Of a stretch of 64,000 nucleotides of DNA, positions 44,815 to 52,193 are shown in pieces (within the stretch, counting starts at the first letter, position 1; every line of letters begins with the position of its first letter). The notes under the pieces were generated by a model, which was not told the origin of the DNA, made no database searches, and was given only the letters and a program-made list of their open reading frames with translations. Source of the stretch: Jeotgalicoccus saudimassiliensis (lineage in GTDB: Bacteria > Bacillota > Bacilli > Staphylococcales > Salinicoccaceae); the NCBI RefSeq assembly GCF_000756715.1, contig NZ_CCSE01000001.1, positions 310,001-374,000 of the forward strand, written 5' to 3'. The position numbers and the translations under genes were made by a program.

Positions 44815-45024
44815 ATGAATAAATTAACTTATGAAGAATTAAAAGAAATAGCGTTGGAGTCCTTGGAAAAAGAAGAACGGGCGTTAAACGAACTGAAAAA
44901 TATAGACAGACAAATATCAGTTTTAAAAAATGAGAACGACAGATTAAACAGACAGATAAAAAAATATCAAAGTTTTCTGCCTATCAAAGTAGGTTTGAAG
45001 ATGAAAAAGTTTGTCAGAAAGTAG
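44815..45024 (+). CDS. Small coiled-coil protein of the glycopolymer operon
   Basis: A 69-residue product that is almost all helix: heptads run through residues 5-52 (LKEIALESLEKEERALNELK, ISVLKNENDRLNRQIKK). The basic tail LPIKVGLKMKKFVRK could sit on the membrane. It lies 12 bases after the ATPase gene and 3 bases before the large glycosyltransferase gene. It resembles the coiled-coil tail of the 41167-41790 product and may be a small partner or split-off domain. Real status is supported only by position, helix pattern and open frame. Confidence 0.6.
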   Translation: MNKLTYEELKEIALESLEKEERALNELKNIDRQISVLKNENDRLNRQIKKYQSFLPIKVGLKMKKFVRK

Positions 45025-45027
45025 TGT

Positions 45028-47205
45028 ATGAGTATGTCTAATTTAAAAATTAGAGAGCGTCTAAAAGAAATAAATAAAATTAAAAACTCAGTACTTTCCG
45101 ATGAAAAAGTTCAAGAGGAAACACCACTTTTCCCTGCCGGTAATTTGAAATGCGGAATAAGTGTTATTATTCCGGTTCATCAGGGAGAGACTTTTATAGA
45201 AGGCCTTGTTGATTCATTAAAGAAACAGACACTGGAAACAGGTTTATTTGAAGTGGTATTTGTTTTTAACGGAGATTATGAAAAGAGTGAAGCAGTACTT
45301 GAAAAGCTTCAGATACCGTTTAATCATAAAGTTCTTTATTCTGAACAGGGTGTCGGTATTGCCCGTAATCTCGGTATTAACAATGCGCAGTATTCTTATA
45401 TAACTTTTCTCGACGTCGATGATACTTTATCTGAGGAATATTTAAAAAATTCACTTTCAGAAGCTGAACCCTACACAATTCTGCTGAATCAGCTGCATGA
45501 AATCGTTGAAACGAGAGATGATCACGGCAATAACGTGATAAACAAAGAACTGCTCAGACTTAATCAGTATCCGAACAGTTACTTTGAAGTAGGGAAAAAT
45601 CTGTCATTGAACGGTGCAAAGATTGTTCCGACAAGTTTTTTACTGAATACCCAATTTAACGAAGCACTGAATAACGGGGAAGATGTCGTTCTTTACGCCG
45701 CATTAATCACTGAATTTAAACCAATTGTTAAAATAAATCAGCAGTCTGCTGTGTATTACAGATATAAAGGTCAGGGGACATTATCCCGTGCAAAGGTATC
45801 GTTCCAGTTTAATGTTCTGGACAGAATTAATGTGATTGATGCACTGCAGGACCTGTTGAAATATGAAGATGATCTCGATGTAAGAAATCTGATTATAGAC
45901 AGAATGCGTTCACAGGCGCTGTTTATTAATAAGTATCTGGTGCTGAATATGGATGACTACGGCAGAGTAACAGATTTGATTAAGTACAAGCAGGATGAAT
46001 TTTATCCGTATCAGCAGGTCAATAAAGATCTGGCTAAAACGTTATATATCAGCTACTGTTTTCCGCCGTTTGTTGATACCAGCGGTGTTGTAATGGCAAA
46101 ACGTATCAATCAGGGGAAACAGCCTGTCGATGTCGTGTTTAATGATATGACCGACGTAAGGGGCATGGATCCTTCTCTTGAAGTCATTGCCAACCCTTAT
46201 ATTGATGATAAGTATATGATTAATACTGCATCGTCGTTTTCAAATGCGGGCTACATTCAGTCATTTGTAGACAAAGTGAAAAAACGTGTTGAAATGCAGA
46301 AGTATGATGAGATCTACAGCCGTGCGCTCTGGCCGGGATCACATATGGCAGCATTTGAATTTAAAATGGACGACAGCAGCCTGAAATGGACAGCTGAATT
46401 TTCAGATCCAATTTTATATGATATTAAAAATGAGGCACGTAAAGCCGGATATTTTACTGTGAAAGAAGTTAAACGACTGAAGAAAAAAGTGCCGAAAAAT
46501 TTTGAGGAATATATTAATACAAACCTGTTTAATATGTGTGAAGTACTGCCTTTTATCTTCGCGGATGAGATAGTGTTTACAAATATTAACCAGCAGGAAG
46601 TAATGCTCGAGCGCTTCAGTGATGAGTTTAAAAACATGGTGTATAAGAAATCTGTTATTTCAAAACATCCGTCACTTGATAAATATTATTATGATATAGA
46701 CAAACATTACGTTTCGCTGAACCAGAATGAATTTAATATCGGTTACTTTGGCAACTTTTATGAAACGAGAAGTGCCATTGATATTATTAATATTGCCAAA
46801 AAGATTAAAGAACATAACATTAAGGCAAGATTGTATATCTTTACAAATGATACGTCAAAAGTCAGAAGTCAGGTCATCACCCAGGATGTTTCTGAAATCG
46901 TTCAGGTTAATACATACTTGAAATATTTCGAATTTCTTAACGCATCAAAAGAGTTCGACTGTCTGATTTTAAGTGACGCAAATACGAAAGATTATATGAA
47001 AAAGAATCCATACCTCGCATCAAAATACAGTGACTATGTGTCATCCGGCACGAAAATCTGGTCGCTTTATGAAGATGGCAGTGTGCTCAGCGAAATAGTT
47101 AAAAATGACGGCAATAATGTTTTCGGAAGTAAGCTCGGAAATGTTGAAGAAATTGAAAAAACATTATTTGAACTTGTTAAAATGAATAAAAAAATTGAGC
47201 CCTGA
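45028..47205 (+). CDS. Bifunctional glycosyltransferase: GT2 domain fused to YCFPPF GT-B-like domain, copy 2
   Basis: The 725-residue product starts with a GT2 domain (about 35-250) with CGISVIIPVHQGE, GVGIARNLGI and the metal-binding TFLDVDDTLSEEYL. The C-terminal part (about 335-720) is paralogous to that of the 41790 gene: SYCFPPFVDTSGVVMAKRI, EIYSRALWPGSHMAAFE, WTAEFSDPILYD, FTNINQQEVMLERF, ISKHPSLD, GYFGNFYETRS. Two catalytic domains in one chain suggest a polymerase that adds alternating residues. ATG at 45028 or 45034; the ribosome-binding site is weak. It is the last gene of the operon and its stop lies in the terminator loop. Confidence 0.82.
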   Translation: MSMSNLKIRERLKEINKIKNSVLSDEKVQEETPLFPAGNLKCGISVIIPVHQGETFIEGLVDSLKKQTLETGLFEVVFVFNGDYEKSEAVLEKLQIPFNHKVLYSEQGVGIARNLGINNAQYSYITFLDVDDTLSEEYLKNSLSEAEPYTILLNQLHEIVETRDDHGNNVINKELLRLNQYPNSYFEVGKNLSLNGAKIVPTSFLLNTQFNEALNNGEDVVLYAALITEFKPIVKINQQSAVYYRYKGQGTLSRAKVSFQFNVLDRINVIDALQDLLKYEDDLDVRNLIIDRMRSQALFINKYLVLNMDDYGRVTDLIKYKQDEFYPYQQVNKDLAKTLYISYCFPPFVDTSGVVMAKRINQGKQPVDVVFNDMTDVRGMDPSLEVIANPYIDDKYMINTASSFSNAGYIQSFVDKVKKRVEMQKYDEIYSRALWPGSHMAAFEFKMDDSSLKWTAEFSDPILYDIKNEARKAGYFTVKEVKRLKKKVPKNFEEYINTNLFNMCEVLPFIFADEIVFTNINQQEVMLERFSDEFKNMVYKKSVISKHPSLDKYYYDIDKHYVSLNQNEFNIGYFGNFYETRSAIDIINIAKKIKEHNIKARLYIFTNDTSKVRSQVITQDVSEIVQVNTYLKYFEFLNASKEFDCLILSDANTKDYMKKNPYLASKYSDYVSSGTKIWSLYEDGSVLSEIVKNDGNNVFGSKLGNVEEIEKTLFELVKMNKKIEP

Positions 47206-47227
47206 TTAATCAGGGCTCAATTTTTTT
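47187..47227. terminator. Bidirectional terminator at the end of the glycopolymer operon
   Basis: TTGAGCCCTGATT and AATCAGGGCTCAA form a perfect 26-bp palindrome flanked by A and T runs. The stop codon of the upstream gene lies inside the stem. Confidence 0.92.
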
Positions 47228-47651
47228 ATAGTTCTTTTTCCATGTATTTATGTGGGATACCTGCATCATCAAACTCATCCGATACTACATGGTAACCGAG
47301 CTTTTCGTAAAATTTAAGTGCATGAACCTGTGCACCGAGTTTCGTACGTTTAAAACCGTTATCTTCAGCATGAATGTGTACGAAGTTCATCAGCGCCTGT
47401 CCAAGGTGGAGGCCTCGTGCAATCTTTCTGACAGCCATACGTTCAATTTTTGCAGTACCGTCACCAATATCACGGTATCTTACTGTACCGAGCGGACGAT
47501 CATCGAGAGTCAGAAGAATGTTTACCGACTCTTTCTCATACTCATCCAGTTCGATTTCGATCGGCACATTCTGTTCATCGACGAATACTTCTTTTCTGAT
47601 TTCAAGACATTGATTGTAGTTCCTTTTATCATCTGTAATTTTCAGTTCCAT
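47226..47651 (-). CDS. GNAT-family N-acetyltransferase (ElaA/YjcF-like)
   Basis: The 141-residue product has the GNAT acetyl-CoA-binding pattern: VFVDEQNVPIEIELDE (typical of the ElaA/YjcF branch), IERMAVRKIARGLHLGQALM with the R/Q-x-x-G-x-G/A type loop, and the C-terminal ALKFYEKLGYHVVSDEFDDAG. The ATG at 47651 has AGGTGAT just upstream; a longer frame to 47699 overlaps the DUF2538 gene. It is the last gene of the LCP-DUF2538-GNAT run. Acceptor unknown. Confidence 0.85.
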   Translation of the reverse strand: MELKITDDKRNYNQCLEIRKEVFVDEQNVPIEIELDEYEKESVNILLTLDDRPLGTVRYRDIGDGTAKIERMAVRKIARGLHLGQALMNFVHIHAEDNGFKRTKLGAQVHALKFYEKLGYHVVSDEFDDAGIPHKYMEKEL

Positions 47652-47659
47652 GTCATCAC

Positions 47660-48124
47660 CTACATCGCATTTTTTCTTCGTATAATCGTGTACTGCCAAA
47701 AGACTTTAAGCTGCTCTATATTCCAGTAATCCATCCCGAGTGACAGAGCAGGGCGAGTATTAAACTTAATGTTGCTTGCTTCAGCCGCAGCAAGTGCAAT
47801 GTACTGCATGTGCGGCCGGAGCTTCTTAAATTCATCGGAAAGTTTCCCATTATGATTAATCCAGTCAAGCGGGAAAATATGATCGAAAATATTTACCACT
47901 TCATAAATTTCAGGAATGGCAGTAATATAACACGCTGCATCGACAGACGGATTATTTTCAGACTCTGAAAAATAGCTTCTCAGGGATAGATATAATTCCT
48001 TATGCTCATGATTCAAATAAAAGTACTCATTTTCAATTTTTGGCTGATTGCTGTTTTTAATCAGTTCTTCGAGATTATCCATCATCTCATGAATATTTGT
48101 TACTTTGTCATATGATTTTCTCAA
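47660..48124 (-). CDS. DUF2538-family protein
   Basis: The 154-residue product matches a staphylococcal family of unknown function that lies next to lcpB: the N-terminus RKSYDKVTNIHEMMDNLEE, FYLNHEHKELY, VDAACYITAIPEIYEVV and the C-terminus DYWNIEQLKVFWQYTIIRRK. A TTG at 48124 is favoured because GAGGTGG lies 5-6 bases upstream; a GTG at 48133 overlaps that signal. It is 20 bases after the LCP gene and cotranscribed with it. No catalytic motif is visible. Confidence 0.78.
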   Translation of the reverse strand: MRKSYDKVTNIHEMMDNLEELIKNSNQPKIENEYFYLNHEHKELYLSLRSYFSESENNPSVDAACYITAIPEIYEVVNIFDHIFPLDWINHNGKLSDEFKKLRPHMQYIALAAAEASNIKFNTRPALSLGMDYWNIEQLKVFWQYTIIRRKNAM

Positions 48125-48143
48125 AACAGCCACCTCGCTTTAA

Positions 48144-49550
48144 TTAATAATAATAATCGTTATTTACTGAATCGCTGCTGCCTTCATAGTACTCATCCTG
48201 ATTGCCGGTACCGTCATCATAGTAACTGTCTTCGGAATTATTCGTACCGTCGTCGTAATAACCGTCCTGTTGATTGTTTGTTCCATCATTGTAATTATCT
48301 GTGCCATTATTGTTGTAGTTATTCTGCTGTGTCTGTTCTTCTGTATTTTCACTTTCCTGCGACTGGCTGCCGGGATCGTATTCACCGTCAGTAGTGTCTT
48401 CAAGGTCTCCTTCACCTTCGATATCGGATTCTTCGTAATTAAACTCTTCAGTTTCAAAACCGTCGCCGTACGAGCTTTCATAATCGTCTTCGGCATAGTA
48501 AGGAATCATTTCAGGTCTGTGTTCAGTAAGCATATAGTCGTCCATATACTCGTAAGGAACGAGATAATCACCCAATCTCAGCTGCAGCAGGTCGTACGGT
48601 TCAGAAGGCTCAATTTCCAAAATGGAGCGTATTGTATTCGACAGGACATAGAGATGTTCGTCATCGGCTCTGTAGAAATATGCACCGTTGCTCTGGTGCC
48701 AGTAATCGGTACCGCGAAGCTGGGTAGAATCAAATGATATATCGTTAAACGCGTAATATGATGCCAGCTGACGGATATCTTTGGCTGTAAAGTTATGTCT
48801 TGTATTATCAGCAACGACTTTAATTAAGTCGTCAATTTTACTTAGGCCGCCGGAAGACTTAACTTTATTTAATACTGCCTCAACGAGTTCCATCTGTCTG
48901 TTTCCGCGTCCAAGGTCAGAGTCGACACGTCTGCTTCGTACTACAGCCAGTGCTTCTTCACCGTTCAGTTCCTGAACACCCTGTTCAAGAATAATTCTGC
49001 TTGTGTCGAACTGATCCGGTTCATTCATGTCAAACGGTACATCGAATTCGATGCCGCCGACAGAATCCACTATATCAACCACTCCGGCCATGTTAATGCG
49101 AACGTAGTAGTCAACAGGTACGTTAAGCAGAGATTCAACAGCTTTCATTGAAGCAGACGGACCGCCGTACATGTGTGCATGGTTAATTTTATCAAAGTAT
49201 CCTTCTGTTTCGATGTATGAAAGTGTATCTCTCGGAATGTTAACGAGCTTAACATCGTCATCATTCTTATCAAAAGTAGCAAGTATCATGCTGTCGGTAC
49301 GGAAATCATCACCTCCGAGATTTTCTTTTTCCGCACGTGATTTATTTTCGTCTGTTCCGAGAATCAGTACAGTGAAACTGTCATCCACTGTGGCATCTTC
49401 TTTACGCAGATCGGAACGTTCCCGGTCAGCCGGTTCGTATGAACTGCTCACGCCCTCATCGAATGTATTATACAGGTTGTAAATATAAATACCGGCACCG
49501 ATTAAAATCAGTACGAGGACAACGACAATTGTCCATATTATTTTCTTCAT
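48144..49550 (-). CDS. LytR-CpsA-Psr (LCP) family ligase with long acidic Asn/Tyr-rich tail, copy 2 (LcpB-like)
   Basis: This LCP protein should attach wall teichoic acid to peptidoglycan. The 468-residue product has an anchor helix (about 5-27), the LCP domain (about 55-340) with FTVLILGTDEN, DKINHAHMYGG and RSRRVDSDLGRGNRQMELVEAV, and then a 110-residue tail rich in Asp, Glu, Asn, Tyr and Gly with repeats such as YDDGTNN. Copy 1 lacks that tail. The neighbours DUF2538 and GNAT match the lcpB context of S. aureus. The ATG at 49550 is preferred over TTG at 49553. Confidence 0.92.
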   Translation of the reverse strand: MKKIIWTIVVVLVLILIGAGIYIYNLYNTFDEGVSSSYEPADRERSDLRKEDATVDDSFTVLILGTDENKSRAEKENLGGDDFRTDSMILATFDKNDDDVKLVNIPRDTLSYIETEGYFDKINHAHMYGGPSASMKAVESLLNVPVDYYVRINMAGVVDIVDSVGGIEFDVPFDMNEPDQFDTSRIILEQGVQELNGEEALAVVRSRRVDSDLGRGNRQMELVEAVLNKVKSSGGLSKIDDLIKVVADNTRHNFTAKDIRQLASYYAFNDISFDSTQLRGTDYWHQSNGAYFYRADDEHLYVLSNTIRSILEIEPSEPYDLLQLRLGDYLVPYEYMDDYMLTEHRPEMIPYYAEDDYESSYGDGFETEEFNYEESDIEGEGDLEDTTDGEYDPGSQSQESENTEEQTQQNNYNNNGTDNYNDGTNNQQDGYYDDGTNNSEDSYYDDGTGNQDEYYEGSSDSVNNDYYY

Positions 49551-49658
49551 CAATGTTATAGACCCATTTCTTGTTTAGATTTTAAAATGCATTAACTTCT
49601 ATTATAATGTTTATAAGACATAATTTAAAACAATATATTAAAATATAGAGGGTTGCAA

Positions 49659-50822
49659 ATGAAAAAGGTAACGATGTTCGTATGGAATAACTTTATTAAT
49701 GATGCAAGAGTACTGAGAGAAGCATCGGCCCTGGCAGATTCAGGATATACAGTAACGATAATTGCAAAAAAAGAACTGACAGAGATGAGTCTTCCTGCAG
49801 CTGAAAAAATCAGGGAAGGTGTTTTTGTAAACAGACCTTTAAAACTGGAGCTTCCAGACAAAGTAACAGGACGTATGAAATCATCTGTTCTCACCAAGCA
49901 CATACCAAATATGCTGCTGATGTTCAAAATGATTATGCTCGGCAGGAAATATGAGACGGACATTTACCACGCTCATGACTTAAACACCTTAATTCAGGGC
50001 ATTGCGAGTGCAAAACTCCGTCTGAACAGAAAGAAATTGATTTACGATTCCCATGAAGTACAGACGAGCCGTACGCATTACAGTTTTGATAAGATTTATA
50101 AAATAGAGAAGTTTTTACTCAATTTTACAGATGCGGTAATTGTAGAAAACAGAACAAGAGCAGAATATCACAGGGATTTATATAAAGAGCTCCCGGCAGC
50201 TGTACATAATTACTCGGAACTGTACGACATTGAAAAAGTAGAAACTTTCCCTTTAAGAACAGTATATAAGATTCCCGATGATAAAAAGATTGTTCTGTAT
50301 CAGGGCGGCATGCAGGACGGCAGAGGACTGTTTAAGCTGCTTAAGGCATTTAAGGAAGTGGACAATGCCGTATTATTTATGATCGGCGACGGCAAGGAAA
50401 GGCAAAATCTGATTAATTATCATCAGGAACTCTCACTGGGAGACAAAGTGATATTTATCGAACGTGTTCCATACAAAGACTTGCGAAGGTATACGAAAGC
50501 GGCAGATATCGGTATTCAGTTTTTAGAGAATACAAACTTCAATCATTACTCCGCGTCGAGCAATAAACTGTTTGAATATATTATGGCACACGTACCGGTT
50601 ATCGGTTCGAGACTGCCTGAAATAGAAAGAGTAATCGAAGAGGAAAGTGTAGGTCTGACTGTGAAAGAAGGCAATGTTGAAGAACTGACAGCAGCACTTC
50701 AAAAAATGATCAGCGATGATAAGCTGAGAATGGAATTTAAAGACAATACTAAATCAGCAAAAGAGAAGTATAACTGGGAACAGGAAAAAGGTATTATCAC
50801 AGATTTATACGGAAGACTTTAA
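49659..50822 (+). CDS. GT4-family glycosyltransferase
   Basis: The 387-residue product is a GT-B glycosyltransferase. The N-terminal half has VWNNFINDARVLREASALA, IYHAHDLNTL and LIYDSHEVQTSR; the C-terminal half has LYQGGMQDGRGLFKLLKAF, MIGDGKER and the donor site ASSNKLFEYIMAHVPVIGS. The SSNKLFEYM-type motif is typical of GT4. The ATG at 49659 follows GAGGGT. It is divergent from the LCP gene. Donor and acceptor are unknown; the setting suggests a teichoic acid or capsule. Confidence 0.88.
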   Translation: MKKVTMFVWNNFINDARVLREASALADSGYTVTIIAKKELTEMSLPAAEKIREGVFVNRPLKLELPDKVTGRMKSSVLTKHIPNMLLMFKMIMLGRKYETDIYHAHDLNTLIQGIASAKLRLNRKKLIYDSHEVQTSRTHYSFDKIYKIEKFLLNFTDAVIVENRTRAEYHRDLYKELPAAVHNYSELYDIEKVETFPLRTVYKIPDDKKIVLYQGGMQDGRGLFKLLKAFKEVDNAVLFMIGDGKERQNLINYHQELSLGDKVIFIERVPYKDLRRYTKAADIGIQFLENTNFNHYSASSNKLFEYIMAHVPVIGSRLPEIERVIEEESVGLTVKEGNVEELTAALQKMISDDKLRMEFKDNTKSAKEKYNWEQEKGIITDLYGRL

Positions 50823-50902
50823 TTTTCATTGCCTGAACAACTTTGATATAATTAACAAGTATTTTGAAATGTACCCAATTATAAAGTAAGTTAAGGTGAC
50901 TT

Positions 50903-52093
50903 ATGAAAATATTATTAATCACACAAAATTTCTATCCGGAAATCGGTTCCGGTGCGAACAGGTTAAAAAACTTATATATCCAGCTGTCAAAAAATCATGA
51001 TGTGGAAGTGCTGACGACTGCACCATCTTATCCAAATGCAAAAATGTATGAGGAAGACAAGTACTGGAGCACAGAGCAGATCAATGATTCAAAGGATATT
51101 ATGAGACTGAAAATGAGAATGGATAAGCAGAGTAAATCCATGGTTTCCCGCCTCTTATATTATTTTGAACTTGCTTTTAAAGTGCGTGTCTATGTTAAGA
51201 AATATCAGCATTTGTATGATGCTGTTTATGTAACGACGCCAAATATATTTCTGCCGTGGGCTGCATTTTTCCAGAAGAGGAAAAAAGGCGTGAAGCGAAT
51301 CCTGGAAGTACGTGACCTATGGCCGGACAGCGTTCGTGATGTGGAAAAGATGAATATCGATTTATTCTTTCCCGTCTTGAAATTCATGGAAAAAATGCTG
51401 TATAAACAATCGGATAAAATAGTCATCAACAACGAAGGGTTTAGAAAGTACATAAACCGTATGATTAGAAATAAACCGGTGTTATTTCTGCCGAATGCTT
51501 TTACTGAAAAAGAAACAAGGTTCGAAGCTGCCCCAGAAGAGTTCAGAGTCATTTATACCGGTAATATCGGTTTTGCACAAAGCTATGAAAAGCTTCAGGA
51601 AATGGCTCATAAACTGGAAGACAGCAAAATTAACTTTAAAATTATCGGTTACGGTATGAATGCCCACTTATTCCAGTCATATATCGAGTACAACGACTTT
51701 GAATATGTGACGTTTGAAGAAGAAAAAACCCGTGAAGAATGTCTTGCTGAAATACGCAATTCAAATATCCAGCTGTCCATTTTGAAAGACAGTGAGGTTT
51801 TCCTGAATGTGCTGCCCGGAAAAGTAATCGACGGCATTGCATCGGGGGTACCTGTCGTGACGAATCTCGGCGGCTATACCAGTGAGCTGATAAATGAATA
51901 TGACGTCGGCTATGCTAAAGAAAAGGCAACTGCTGACGAACTGGCGGAAGCTATATTGAAAATCAAAAGCAGCAGCGAGCTGGAAACAACATTAAGAAAC
52001 AACGCAAAACAGCTGCTTAAATCACATTTTCTGTGGGAAGAAAATATTGGGAAGCTGGAAAGTTTCATCTTTGATAAAGAGTTTAAACGGTAA
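50903..52093 (+). CDS. GT4-family glycosyltransferase (WbuB-like)
   Basis: The 396-residue product starts MKILLITQNFYPEIGSGANR, as in the WbuB branch of GT4, has EVRDLWPDSVRD in the acceptor half, and VLPGKVIDGIASGVPVVTNLGG in the donor half. It follows the previous GT4 gene after 80 bases and ends with its own terminator overlapping the stop codon. In capsule loci this branch transfers amino sugars to a lipid-linked acceptor; that role here is inference. Confidence 0.88.
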   Translation: MKILLITQNFYPEIGSGANRLKNLYIQLSKNHDVEVLTTAPSYPNAKMYEEDKYWSTEQINDSKDIMRLKMRMDKQSKSMVSRLLYYFELAFKVRVYVKKYQHLYDAVYVTTPNIFLPWAAFFQKRKKGVKRILEVRDLWPDSVRDVEKMNIDLFFPVLKFMEKMLYKQSDKIVINNEGFRKYINRMIRNKPVLFLPNAFTEKETRFEAAPEEFRVIYTGNIGFAQSYEKLQEMAHKLEDSKINFKIIGYGMNAHLFQSYIEYNDFEYVTFEEEKTREECLAEIRNSNIQLSILKDSEVFLNVLPGKVIDGIASGVPVVTNLGGYTSELINEYDVGYAKEKATADELAEAILKIKSSSELETTLRNNAKQLLKSHFLWEENIGKLESFIFDKEFKR

Positions 52094-52114
52094 TATTACT
52101 GTTTGAACTCTTTT
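52077..52114 (+). terminator. Terminator overlapping the stop of the GT4 gene
   Basis: AGAGTTTAAAC and GTTTGAACTCTT form a stem with one mismatch; the inner GGTAATATTACT adds pairing. It is followed by TTTT. The TAA stop (52091-52093) is in the inner stem. Confidence 0.78.
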
Positions 52115-52193
52115 ATTAATGTTAAGTAAAGATAATTTAATGTAAAATGAATTTACTGAGTATATACTAAAATCTTTCTTAGGGGTTAAAACA

